Part shown: one piece after another, positions 11,828-22,199 of the stretch
How positions within the stretch are numbered: the stretch's first letter is position 1
How the letters are laid out: each line of letters opens with the position of its first letter
From: Phylloscopus collybita
Taxonomy: Eukaryota; Chordata; Aves; Passeriformes; Phylloscopidae
Assembly (NCBI GenBank): GCA_027886175.1
Contig: JAJNNQ010000031.1
Coordinates: 1,278,501-1,342,500 of the forward strand
Direction of reading: 5' to 3'
Length of the DNA: 64,000 bases
Translations under genes and position numbers: made by a program
The notes under the pieces: generated by a model
Databases searched by the model: none
Told to the model about the DNA's origin: nothing
What the model saw: only the letters and a program-made list of their open reading frames with translations

Positions 11828-12010
11828 CCTAATAATAATAATATTAATAATATTAATAATAATAATAATATTTTATGATAATAAAAAATAAAAATAACAT
11901 TTTCATTATATATTTATATATAATTTTAATATTATATAAATTATATGTTATATATATAATATATATTTTATATATATTATATATAATATATTATATGTAA
12001 TGTATTATAT
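11828..12010. repeat. AT-rich taa/ta low-complexity sequence
   Basis: Runs of aataataat pass into tatatataatatat. It borders the inverted repeat at 12014. Confidence 0.9.
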
Positions 12011-12013
12011 AAA

Positions 12014-12293
12014 CTGCTCCTCCTTGCTGATGGGTCTTTAATGACTCCTTTTAGGAATGTCTTTTAATTAATTAGAGAATAATAATAATAATAATTTTAT
12101 TAAAATAAATAATAAAACAAATAATTTTATTATATATTTAGATATACTTTATGTATTATCTAAATTATATATAATATCGAGCATATATAATATATATTAT
12201 ATATTTTATATATAATATATATAATATATATTATATACTATATATATTATATAAATCATATCTTTAAATTGCTATATATCTTAATTTAAAATA

Positions 12294-12343
<50 letters not shown>

Positions 12344-12406
12344 TCTAATTAATTAAAAGACATTCCTAAAAGGAGTCATCAAAGACCCATCAGCAAGGAG
12401 AAGCAG
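12014..12406. repeat. Long inverted repeat with AT-rich loop
   Basis: The left arm (about 12014-12095) and right arm (about 12323-12406) are reverse complements with only about two mismatches. They include the ccttgctgatgggtctt, gactccttttaggaatgtc and ttaattaattagagaat segments. The loop of about 230 bp is nearly all A and T and is itself partly self-complementary. No terminal duplication or transposase is seen, so it is a hairpin-forming sequence of unknown origin, possibly a foldback element. Confidence 0.85.
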
Positions 12407-12779
12407 CCAAAAGAAAAACCACGGATTTTCCCAAAATAATCAAATTATCTCCCATGGCTGCTCCTCCTGGAAGCAAAAAAAAAAAAAAAAAAAAAAAGGG
12501 AATTTTTGAATTATTCTTTGGGATAACACTGGAGCTGGATGCAGATGAGACAGACACCAGCCAGGGCAAGCAAAGGCCCTGGATAAGGCTTTTGAGGATT
12601 GGGGAATTCACTAAATTTGGGAAGGGGGCTGGGTTTATTTTTTGGGGATTTATTTATTTGGGGTTATTGTTATTATTCTGAACCAATCCCAAATCTCCTC
12701 CCTCCCTTTGGGGATCAAACCCTGGATGGAAGAACAGCTCCAGGAACATCCCTGGGCCTCGCTCCAGTCCAAATATTTG

Positions 12780-13565
12780 GAATTTTGGGAGGGATAAAAC
12801 CCCTCCTAAAACTCACTTTTAATTTTATTATTTAACACAGTTTTGGGAGGGATAAAACTCTTCCTAAAACTTATTTTTAATTTTATTATTTAACATAAAT
12901 TTAGATCAAATTTCCACCTCGTTTCTTCCTTAACGGAATGAGTGAATTGACTGAAATATATGGAATTTTGGGAGGGATAAAACCCCTCCTTAAACTTATT
13001 TTTAATTTCATCATTTAACATAAATTTACATCAAATTCCCAGTGGAAACCTCATTTCTTCCTTAAAGGAATGAGTGAAATACATGGAATTTTGGGAGAGA
13101 TAAACCCCTCCTAAAACTCACTTTAAATTTTATTATTTAACATAAATTTAGATGAAATTCCCACCTCATTTCTTCCACTAAGGAATGAGTGAAATATTGG
13201 AAATTTGGGAGGGATAAAACCCCTCCTAAAACTTAATTTTAATTTTATTATTTAATATAAATTTAGATCAAATTCGCACTGGGCACCTCATTTCTTCCGT
13301 GATTGGAATTTTGGGAGAGATAAAACCCTTCTAAAATTTACTTTTAATTTCATTGTTTAACACAAATTTAGATCAAATTCCCACCTCGTTTCTTCTGTGA
13401 AGGAATAAGTGAAATACATGGAATTTTGGGATGGATAAACCCCTCCTAAAACTCACTTTAAATTTTATTATTTAACATGAATTTAGATCAAATTCCCACC
13501 TCGTTTCTTCTGCGAAGGAATAAGTGAAATACATGGAATTTTGGGATGGATAAAAACCCTTCAAC
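12780..13565. repeat. Tandem array, unit about 115 bp
   Basis: Seven diverged units starting ggaattttgggagggataaa, followed by an acttttaattttattattta segment, aaatttagatcaaattccc and a tttcttccttaaaggaatga tail. It lies in intron 6, ending about 240 bp from exon 6. Confidence 0.9.
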
Positions 13566-13801
13566 CTTAAAATATTCCATGCAGCCAAAAAAAAAAATTA
13601 AAATAAAATAAAATAAAAAAATCCCAAAAACACCCCAAGGAGAGGCTTTCCCCGAAATTTTAAAAATCCCATTTAACCCAGGACTTGCAGGCCAGCTAAA
13701 GCAGGAGCTCCCTGAAGGGATGACAGCACAAAGGGGGGGGGGAATTTTTTTGGGGTTTTTTTTTTTTGGGAAAAGAAAAAGGAAGGAAAAAGAGGAATTA
13801 C

Positions 13802-13919
13802 CCTAAAGGACATTTCAAGATTCTCGCCACCCCAGATATCCATTCCTGCATCGTAAGTTCCTATCTCTTCAAAGTAGCTCCTGTCAATAGCAAACAGGCC
13901 ACCAGCCATGGTTGGGGTC
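13802..13919 (-). CDS. GALNT13: GALNT13 coding exon 6 (residues 286-325)
   Basis: 118 bp. The acceptor is tcccccag|gacccc and the donor agg|gtaatt. It completes Arg286 and encodes [20 protein letters not shown], then [19 protein letters not shown]. Trp315-Gly-Gly-Glu-Asn (315-319) is the start of the Gal/GalNAc-transferase motif that forms the flexible loop and UDP-GalNAc pocket. Long homopurine and homopolymer stretches flank it on both sides, but the exon itself is intact. Confidence 0.96.
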
Positions 13920-14104
13920 CTGGGGGGAAAACAAACAGGGGGAAAAAAAATAAAATAAAATAAAAAAAACAAAGGAAAAGAGGGAGAAAAAAAATAAAAA
14001 AAAAGGGAGAAAGGGAAGAAAAAAAGAAAAAAAGAGCTTTTAAAGGACGCTCTGGAATCGACAGCACATTTCACAGAATCCTGTGGCTAGCTAAGAGGAG
14101 ATAT

Positions 14105-15065
14105 GGAAAGAGAATTTTAATTGGGATTTTTTTTCCTGCTCTTCCCCCCAAAATCCACGGAGTTTTAACCCAGCCTCACTCCAAGGAAAAATAAAGGAGA
14201 ATTTTAACGGGAATTTTCCTGCTCTTCCCCCCAAAATGCATGGACTTCAGGCCCAGCCACACTCCAAGGATCAATAAAGACAATTTTAACTGGGTATTTC
14301 CTCCTCTTCCCCCAAAATCCCCCAGCCTCACTCCAAGAAAAGAATAAAGAGAATTTTAACTGGATTTTTCCTGCTCTCCCCCAAAACCCACAGAGTTTTA
14401 ACCCAGCCTCACTCCAAGGAGCAATACAGAAAATTTTAATGGGAATTTTCCTGTTCTTCCCCCAAAATTCATGGAGTTCAGGCCCAGCCTCACTCCAAGG
14501 AGCAATAAAGACAATTTTGACTGGATTTTCCCTGCTCTTCCCCCAAAATCCCCAGAATTTTAACCCAGCCTCAACTCCAAGGAGCAATACAGACAATTTA
14601 ATTGGGATTTTCCCTGCTCTTCCCCCCAAACCCACGGAGTTTTAACCCAGCCTCACTCCAAGGAAAAATAAAAGAGAATTTTAACTGGATTTTTCCTGCT
14701 CTTCCCCCAAAATCCATGGACTTCAGGCCCAGCCTCACTCCAAGGAAAAATAAAAGAGAATTTTAACTGAATTTTTCCTGCTGTTCCCCAAAATCCACAC
14801 AGTTTTAACCCAGCCTCACTCCAAGGAAAAAATAAAGAGAATTTTGACTGGAATTTCCTGCTCTTCCCCCAAAACCCACAGAATTTTAACCCAGCCTCAC
14901 TCCAAGGAGCAATACAGACAATTTTAACAGGAATTTTCCTGCTCTCCTCCAAAATCCATGAACTTCAGGCCCAGCCTCACTCCAACAAGCAATAAAGAGA
15001 ATTTTGACTGGATTTTTCCTGCTCTTCCCCAAAATCCATGGAGTTTTGGTCCAGCCACACTCCAA
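14105..15065. repeat. Tandem array, unit about 85-100 bp
   Basis: About ten units of cagcctcactccaagg, an aaaaataaa(g)agaatttt segment, tggatttttcctgctcttcc and a ccaaaatccacggagtttta tail, with two alternating endings (ttcaggcc or ttttaacc). It lies in GALNT13 intron 5. One and a fraction unit of the same repeat is found inside an LTR at 16838-16946. Confidence 0.95.
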
Positions 15066-15500
15066 GGTTGCTCCCTGGATTATTTCAGGAGAACTGTGAG
15101 GGTGCAGTGGGTGGGATTTCCATGGATTAACTCAGGAGAATTGGGATTTGGGGCCTCCTGAGCGAGCAGCAGCCCCAATCCCATCGGGAATGCTCGGGGG
15201 GAGTTTCACAGCCCGGCTTTGCCTCCGAGGGAGCCCCAAAGGAGCAGGAGAAGCTCTGCTCCAGGATCAGAACCCCTCCCAGCAGGGATTTCTGAGCGAA
15301 TTCCCGGGAAATGGCTGCTCCCTGTTCTCCAGCACTCAAATCCCACGGGACCCAGGAGGGCCCAGCCCAGCTGGGGGAGCACAGGGATTTGAGAGGGAAC
15401 AACCCAATCCCAAATCCCAGCTCTCCTCCGAGATGTCCCAGCACTGCTCATTCCAGCAGCTCCAAATCCATGGAATGTGGTGGAGTGACCCTTAGGAGGA
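15066..15500. other. Intron 5, unique sequence
   Basis: GC-rich unique sequence between the tandem array and the CR1 copy; no feature recognised. Confidence 0.5.
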
Positions 15501-15504
15501 GGCT

Positions 15505-16110
15505 CTGGAGCTGCTGCAGGGCTGGAGCCCCTCTGGAGCTGGGCTGGGAGAGCTGGGAATGTTCCCCTGGAGAAGGGAAGGCTCCAGGGAGAGCTGGGAA
15601 TGTTCCCCTGGAGAAGGGAAGGCTCCAGGGAGAGCTGGGAATGTTCTCCTGGAGAAGGGAAGGCTCCAGGGAGAGAGCTGGGAATGTTCCCCTGGAGAAG
15701 GGAAGGCTCCAGGGAGAGCTGGGAATGTTCTCCTGGAGAAGGGAAGGCTCCAGGGAGAGAGCTGGGAATGTTCCCCTGGAGAAGGGAAGGCTCCAGGGAG
15801 AGCTGGGAATGTTCTCCTGGAGAAGGGAAGGCTCCAGGCAGAGCTCCCAGCCCCTGGCAGGGCCTGAAGGGGCTCCAGGAGAGCTGCAGAGGGACTGGGG
15901 ACAAGGGACAGAGGGACAGGACACAGGGAATGGCTCCCAGTGCCAGAGGGCAGGGCTGGCTGGGAGATTGGGAATTGGGAATTCCTGGCTGGGCTGGGAT
16001 TCCCAGAGCAGCTGTGGATCCCTGGCAGTGCCCAAGGCCAGGTTGGAGCAGCCTGGGGTGGTGGGAGGTGTCCCTGGGTGAAATGGGATGGGATTTAAGG
16101 TCCCTCCCAA
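15505..16110 (+). mobile_element. CR1 LINE 3' end with 41-bp VNTR (7 units)
   Basis: Sense-oriented counterpart of the 10870 copy, with the largest VNTR of the set (15546-15840). After the first two units, they alternate between a gttcccctgg and a gttctcctgg version, and the gttcccc unit is preceded by an extra ga, giving a dimeric higher-order pattern. The CR1 tail follows (ggctggagcagcctgg type, gtgggaggtgtccctgg, gggatttaaggtccctccc). Confidence 0.85.
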
Positions 16111-16694
16111 TCCAAACCTTCTCCTCCCTCCCCCTGCATGGAGACACTTTCTGCTTGATACAAAATTCCCCATTTTCCCCAAGACTGAGCTTTAAGCAAA
16201 TTTTGAAGGATGAAACTGAACTAAACACACAGACCTGGATCCTTCCAAAGGGCCTCAGTGTCCTTTGCTTCCTAAAACCAAACACTTCCCAAATCCCTCC
16301 CTAACAAACCGAGTTCCACACTGGCAAATTCACTGACTGGTGCCCTAATCCCCAGCCCTTGGGATAACGGGAATGCAGCAGGCAGGGCTGTTCCCTGGGA
16401 TGGGAATCTCATGGGACACACCCAGACCCGCAGGGCTTTCCTTGGAAAACCACCTCAACCAAAATCTTGGGAAGATAAAAGGGCTTAAAGTGCTTTTCAA
16501 ACCGGAAAAATAATTTTTGTTCCTCAGTTCCGCATCTTTTCCCTGAGGAATCACCTGAGAACTCCCGGGAATTGCTGCGACTTGACTCCCATCACCGCCT
16601 GATCCTGTTTTCTTTGGGGAAGCAACCCCTGCCCCCCATTCCTGCAGCTGCCAGCAGCATTCCCAGCCCTGCACAGCCAACACGGGAGCCATCC

Positions 16695-17088
16695 TGCAGT
16701 CACTGCCTGTCGCGTTTGGGTTTGCTGAAGTTCTTTTCCCAGGGACAAAACTGCTAAACAAGGGCAAGTTTTTCTAAAATATTTTGTTCTTTACATTTCT
16801 CTCCTAAGGAGGGACTTTGCTTGTTGACCCTTGGTGTCAGGCCCAGCCACACTCCAAGAAAAAAATAAAGAGAATTTTGACTGGATTTTTCCTGCTCTTC
16901 CCCCAAAATCCCCCAGCCTCACTCCAAGGAAAAATAAAAGACAATTTGACCAATGGTTCAAAGGATCCCACCTCTTAGGTGGGCACATTGTAAAAAGGTA
17001 TAAAAACAGGTTCTGAGAATAAACCAGCCCCTTTTTTGAGAGCATCAACCTTCTAAATCAGACTTGTGTCTTTGTTTTGTGTCCAACA
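16695..17088 (+). mobile_element. LTR (family B) interrupted by a minisatellite block
   Basis: It starts tgcagtcactgcctgtc and ends gtgtccaaca. A TATA-like ggtataaaaacagg (about 16998) and a polyadenylation signal aataaa (in gagaataaacc) are in the order expected of an LTR. The related copy at 21851 shows that positions 16838-16946 are an insertion. I found no clear target-site duplication. Confidence 0.7.
16838..16946. repeat. Inserted piece of the 14.1-15.1 kb tandem repeat
   Basis: About 109 bp starting caggcccagccacactccaa and ending aaaataaaagacaatt is one and a fraction unit of the array at 14105-15065. In the other LTR copy the flanks ttggtgt and gaccaat are directly joined. Confidence 0.85.
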
Positions 17089-17223
17089 GCAACACAATCC
17101 CAGCTTGGCTGCATCCCAGAAAAGCCACCACCCACCCCAGGATTTCGTGGTGGGAGAGAGGAAGGGGGATGGCAGAGGGGATTCCAGCCCTGGAGCTCCC
17201 TCTCACGTGGCACCACCTCAAAC

Positions 17224-17875
17224 TGCTCTTCCCAAGGAATCCCATCCCAGGCACCCAGCAGCACAATTCCTGCTCCAGCAGAGCACGTGGATGGGTTTGG
17301 GAATGAGGGATCAGCACCAGGATCAGCTCCAACCCCTGTTGCTCATCACCCAGGCAGGGCCTCATTAACTGCAATCAGCGCCGAGTTCCATTATTAATAA
17401 TTAAGGTATTAATAGATTATCAAGAAAATCAGTGATATAATCAGCTTCTCCCAAGGAATCCCATCCCAGGCACCCAGCAGCAAAATTCCTGCTCCAGCAG
17501 AGCACGTGGATGGATCTGGGAATGAGGGATTGGCACCAGGATCAGCTGCTCAGCACCCAGGCAGGGCTCATTAACTGCAATCAGCTCTGAGGTTCCTTAT
17601 TAATAATTAAGGTATTAATAGATTATCAAGATAATCAGCGATATAATCAGCTTCTCCCAAGGAATCCCATCCCAGGCACCCAGAAGCACAATTCCTGCTC
17701 CAGCAGAGCACGTGGATGGGATTGGGAATGAGGGATTGGCACCAGGATCAGCTCCAACCCCTGCTGCTCATCACCCAGGCAGGGCCTCATGAACTGCAAT
17801 CAGCTCCAAGTATTAATAATTAATATTAATAATTAAGGTGTTCCTAGATTATCAAGATAATCAGCGATAGAATCA
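17224..17875. repeat. Tandem triplication, unit about 205-220 bp
   Basis: Three copies (from about 17224, 17447 and 17652) of ctcccaaggaatcccatccc, the cagcagagcacgtggatgg block, aggatcagct and attatcaagataatcagcga. The copies differ by small deletions and substitutions. They lie in GALNT13 intron 5. Confidence 0.9.
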
Positions 17876-17884
17876 TACCCAGAG

Positions 17885-18020
17885 TTCCAGGAGCGTTTGG
17901 AAAACGTTCCCAGGCACAGGGGGAGGATTTTTGGGATGTCTTGCAGGGCCAGGGGTTGGAGGGGTTGGATTGATGGTCCCCTGTGGGTCCCTTCCAGCTC
18001 AGGAAATTCCATGATTCTAG
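17885..18020 (+). mobile_element. CR1 3' end, old copy
   Basis: The tail reads ggtcccttccagctcagg and ends attccatgattcta, the usual CR1 3' terminus with its octamer-like ending. It is diverged and lacks the 41-bp VNTR. Confidence 0.65.
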
Positions 18021-18564
18021 CAAGTTATTATTTATTATTTTTTAATTATTTTATTCATTATTTAATATCGTTTTGGGGTGTTTTTCCCTTTTTTTTTGGT
18101 GTTTTTTTGGTTTTTTTGTTGTTTTTTTTTTACCTTGCACTTCTCCTAGGATTTGATCCTGTCTTTTCCCCTCTCCATCCCTCATTTATACAAAACATTC
18201 CCTGGACCTCAATCTCTATTTTTAGTATTTCTAATCCCAGCCTGGGGTGCCTTCAGCCTCCAAAAAAAAAAAAAAAAAAAAAAACAACAGAGGGAAAAGC
18301 ATGGAAACATCCATAAAAATGGGCTTCAGCATAGCCTGAAGAATTCCATGATTTTGGGACACCAACGACTGAAATTCCTGCACTAAAACCTGAGATTTTG
18401 GACTTAACCCAGCCTAAAGCACCAAGCCTTCACTCTCAGCTCTTTGTGACAACTGTGACGTTTGTCCCTCTGCCCCCTTTGCTTCCCAACTCCCGTTTCA
18501 TCCCAGAGAATCCCCCAAAATCCCAGTGGAAAAACTGATGGGGAAAAAAAAATATAAAAGGAAT

Positions 18565-19250
18565 GAAATTCCCAAATGTTGGGGAAGAGGATGGGATGGG
18601 GTTAAGTGCAAATCACTGGGGTTCAAAGCACAAAAATGCTCAGAAATCCTTTGGAATATCTGCCTTAAATCCCAAAAAAAGGGAATAAAAATCTATTTTC
18701 AGGAAATCTACAGTGAGCTGAAGAGGCAGAAATCCTTGGAATTCCTGAACACTGGAGTTGAACAAGCAGAAATCTTTGGAATTCCCAAATGTTGGGGAAG
18801 AGGATGGGATGGGGTTAAGTGCAAATCATTGCGGGTTAAAGCTCAAAAACGCTCAGAAATCCTTTGGAATATCTTAATCCAAAACTTTGGGATTTGCCTT
18901 AAATCCCAAAAATTGGGAATAAAAATCCACTTGCAGCAAATCAAGAGGCAGAAATCCTTGGAATTCTTGAACTCTGGAGCTGAACGAGCAGAAATCTTTG
19001 GAATTCCCAAATGTTGGGAGGAGGATGGGGATGGGAATTCCCAAATGTTGGGATGGGGTTAAGTGCAAATCACTGGGGTTGAATGCTCAAAAATGCTCAA
19101 AAACCCTTTGGAATATCTGCCCTAAATCCCCAAAAAAGGGAATAAAAATCTATTTTCAGGAAATCAAGAGTGAGCTGAACAGGCAGAAACCCTTGGAATT
19201 CCTGAACAAGCAGAAATCTTTGGAATTCCTGAGCATTGGGAAGAGGATGG
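18565..19250. repeat. Tandem triplication, unit about 215 bp
   Basis: The segment beginning cccaaatgttggggaagagg recurs at about 18570, 18784 and 19006. Each is followed by ggggttaagtgcaaatca, a ctcagaaatcctttggaata block and gaataaaaatc. The last copy is incomplete. It lies in GALNT13 intron 5. Confidence 0.9.
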
Positions 19251-19317
19251 GATGGGGTTTGCAGCAGCAAGGACGTGGGTTTGAGCTTTCCCTGCGATCC
19301 CACCTCTGATCCTGCAG

Positions 19318-19905
19318 CAGGGAAAATGAGGAGGGGGAAATGAGGAGGGGGAAATGAAGAGGGAAAAGGAAGAGAGGGAAAACGAGGAGGGAAAACGAGG
19401 AGGAGGAAATGAGGAGGAGGAAATGAGGAGGAGGAAATGAAGAGGGAAAAATGAGGAGAGGGAAAATGAGGAGGGGAAAATGAAGAGGGAAATATGAGGA
19501 GGGGAAAATGAGGAGGGGAAAATGAGGAGGGGAAAATGAGGAGGGAAAAATGAGGAGGAGGAAATGAGGAGGGAAAATGAGGAGGGAAAATGAGGAGGGG
19601 AAAAGAGGAGGGGAAAAGAGGAGGGGAAAATGAGGAGGAGGAAAAAGAAGAGGAAAGGGTGGGAATGGAAAAAAAGGAGGGGAAGGGGAAAAGGGGGGAA
19701 AAATTAAAAGAAGGGGAGGAAAGGAAGGGAAAAGGGAGACAAAAAGGGGGGAATAAAACGAGGTAGAAGGGGGAAAAAGTGGGGAAGGGGGAAAGGAGGG
19801 GAAGAAGGGAAAGGGAAGAAAGGGGCAAAAGCGAAAGGGGCAAAAGCTCCAAAACTGAGGGAAAGGAGAATAGGGGGAGGGATTTTTGGGAAAAGGGGGG
19901 CACTG
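19318..19905. repeat. Polypurine tract downstream of exon 5
   Basis: The plus strand is almost pure A and G, with gaggaggggaaaatga-type units. On the GALNT13 coding strand it is pyrimidine and begins straight after the exon 5 donor. Confidence 0.95.
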
Positions 19906-19907
19906 AC

Positions 19908-20078
19908 CTGACAGGCAGGGTCCTGTCCCCCTTCCTGCGCTCCATCTCCCTCTGGGGCACGGGGTACCAGCGGAAATTCAGCTTCCAGTTGAAGCCCCCG
20001 TAGGTCATGTCCGAGCCCGCCATGTACTCGAAGGTGTCGTCGCTGATCACGTCGATGATGGGGCACACCACGGTTTTC
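19908..20078 (-). CDS. GALNT13: GALNT13 coding exon 5 (residues 229-286)
   Basis: 171 bp. The acceptor is ccccccag|gaaaac and the donor gtcag|gtcagt. It encodes [40 protein letters not shown] and [17 protein letters not shown], a highly conserved part of the GT27 catalytic domain. Codon use is GC-rich, unlike the purine tracts on both sides. The exon is intact. Confidence 0.97.
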
Positions 20079-20129
20079 CTGGGGGGAAAAAACATGGGAA
20101 TTTGTGGGTTAGGGTGGGGGTTTGGGCAT

Positions 20130-21165
20130 GGTGGGAGGTGGAGGGGAAAGGGGGAAAGGGAGAAAATGAGGAGGGGAAAATCAGGAGGGAAAATCAGGAG
20201 GGGGAAATGAGGAGGGAAAATGAGGAAAGAAAATGGGGAGGGGAAAATGAAGAGGGGAAATGAGGAGGGGAAATGAGGAAGGGAAAATGGGGAGGGAAAA
20301 TGAGCGGGGGGGATGAGGAGGGGAAAATGAGGAAAGAAAATGAGGAAAAAAATGAGGAGGGGAAATGAGGAGAGGAAAATAGGAGGGGAAAAAGAGGAAG
20401 GAAAAAGAGGAGGGGAAATGAGGATGTGGAAATGAGGAGGGGAAAAGGAGGAGGGAAATGAGGAGGGGAAAATGGTGGGGGAATGTGGGGAGGGGAAAAT
20501 GAGGAGGGGAAAAGAGGAGGGAAAATAGGAGGGGGGAAATAGGAGGGGGAAAATGAGGAGGAAAAATGAGGAGGGGAAAATGAGGAGGGAAAAAGAGGAG
20601 GCGAAAATGAGGAGGAGGAAAGAAGAGGAGGAGGAAAGAAGAGGAGGGAAAAAGAAGAGGAAAAAGAGGGAATGAGAAGAATAGGAGGGGAAGGGAAAAA
20701 GGGAAAAGAAGGGGGGAAAGAAAAGGGAAAAGGGGAGAAAAAGGGGGGAATAAAATGAGGGAGAAGAGGGAAAGGAGGGGAAGAAGGAGGGGGAAAAGAG
20801 AAGGAAAAGGGGGGAAGGTAAAGAAAAGGGGGAAAGGAGAGGGAAAACAGTAAAGGAAGGGGAAGGGGGAAAAAAGAGAGAAAAAGGAAGGAAAAGAGAA
20901 AAGGGGGAAAGGGAAGAAAGGGGAGGAAGAAGGAAAGGAAGAGAAAAGGAGGAAAGGGGAAAAAGGAAAAGGGGGAAAATGGGGCAAAAGCTTCAAAACT
21001 GAGAGAAAGGAGAATAGGGAAATGGAGGGAAGAAGGAAGGGAAAAAAAGAGGGAAAAAGCAGGGGGAAAAAGAAAAAAAGGGGGGAAAAGGAGAAAAAAA
21101 AAAAAAAAAGATGGGAAAAAAAGGGTGAAAGAAGGGAGAACAAGAAAAGAGGGAAAAAGGGTGCC
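20130..21165. repeat. Polypurine tract upstream of exon 5
   Basis: About 1 kb of nearly pure A and G on the plus strand: first gaggggaaaatga units of about 13-15 bp, then less ordered aaggggaaaa sequence. On the coding strand it is one continuous pyrimidine tract leading to the exon 5 acceptor. Two spurious long open frames on the minus strand ([13 protein letters not shown]) come from it. Confidence 0.95.
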
Positions 21166-21441
21166 AATTTCCATGAGGTCAGGAGGTGAGAGAGAGAAGC
21201 TGCTCCTGGTAAGAAACAAGGAGAAAGCTTCCTTTGGCCAGGAGAGATCCAGACCCTGGGAAAGCTGCTCCCAGATTTATTTAGGAAGGGGATTTTGATA
21301 CAAACAGCAGTGAATCAAGGAAAGCTTTGAAATGATCTTCCCTCCCAGCTCAGCGAGTCCTTTTCATTTGCTGTTTTTTCAGCAGCCAGGGAAGGAAGGG
21401 CCTGGAGCAGCTCCCTGCCTCTGGAGCTGGGCATTCCTCAC

Positions 21442-21649
21442 CTGTCCTCCTTGATCCTGGCCAGCAGTGGCTCCAGCCAGCCCAGGGTGCACTCGCAGTG
21501 GGCATCCAGGAAGGTGATCACCTGGCCCCTGGAGGCCGCAGCCCCTCGGAGCCGCGCCCGGATCAGCCCCGACCGCTGCTCCATCCTCAGGATCCTGATG
21601 GGCACCTCCAGCTTCTTCACATATTCCTCCAAGGAGGCCTTCAAAAACT
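21442..21649 (-). CDS. GALNT13: GALNT13 coding exon 4 (residues 160-229)
   Basis: 208 bp. The acceptor is ctctggcag|ag and the donor gacag|gtgagg. It encodes [40 protein letters not shown] and [20 protein letters not shown]. Asp208-Ala-His210 is the DXH motif that binds manganese and UDP-GalNAc. The RGAAAS stretch and the SLLPALR stretch of exon 1 favour GALNT13 over GALNT1. Residue 160 is Glu where I recall Asp. The first third of the exon is duplicated upstream at 22083-22162. Confidence 0.96.
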
Positions 21650-21850
21650 CTGCCAGAGCCCAGGGGGAAACAGGAGGGAAAGGGTGGGGTTTGAGGGAGG
21701 TTTTGTTCCAAGGGAGCCACAGAAGCTCCCTGCTTGGAGCATCCCATGGGGTGAGAAGAAGATGAGCTCTAGGGGCCCTTCCAAGCCAAACCTTTCCCTG
21801 ATTCCAGGAGAGTTTTAAATTCCAGGAATTTTAGATAAAGCACAGTCAGT

Positions 21851-22076
21851 TGTAGTCACTGCCTGTCATGTTTGAGTTTTCTGAAGTTCTCTTCCCAGGG
21901 ACCTAAACTGCTAAACAAGGTCACACTTTCTAAACTCCCTTGTTTTTCACATTTCTCTCCTAAGGAAGGACTTTGCTTGTTGGCCCTTGGTGTGACCAAT
22001 GGGTCAAAGCATCCCACCTCTTAGGTGGGCACATTGTAAAAAGGTATAAAAATAGGTTCTGAGGATAAACCAGGTT
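21851..22076 (+). mobile_element. LTR fragment (family B)
   Basis: It matches the 16695 copy from tgtagtcactgcctgtc through ggtataaaaataggttctga and ggataaacc, without the 109-bp minisatellite insertion. The LTR's 3' end is missing; it runs directly into the duplicated exon 4 piece. Confidence 0.7.
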
Positions 22077-22195
22077 TAGCCCCGTCCTCTGCTCCATCCT
22101 CAGGATCCTGATGGGCACCTCCAGCTTCTTCACATAATCCTCCAAGGAGGCCTTCAAAAACTCTGCCAGATGCCAGGAGAAACAGGAGGGAAAGG
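22077..22195 (-). pseudogene. Partial duplicate of GALNT13 exon 4 with its acceptor
   Basis: On the minus strand, an acceptor (catctggcag) at 22163 is followed by about 80 bp matching exon 4 ([20 protein letters not shown] then RMEQRTG), after which the match ends at the LTR junction. The flanking intron (gaaacaggagggaaagg) is also duplicated. It lacks a donor and the DXH-coding part, so it cannot replace exon 4. It lies in intron 3, upstream of the true exon. Confidence 0.9.
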
Positions 22196-22199
22196 GGGG

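Noticed and set aside
15505..16304. Open frames with MFPWRREGSRESWECSPGE repeats, also seen at 26.3, 31.8 and 55.1 kb
   Set aside because: They come from the 41-bp VNTR of CR1 copies: 41 is not a multiple of 3, so the frame cycles through all phases without stops.
20181..21219. Two minus-strand frames of more than 320 residues rich in F, P and S
   Set aside because: They are the complement of the polypurine tract; pyrimidine sequence lacks stop codons.
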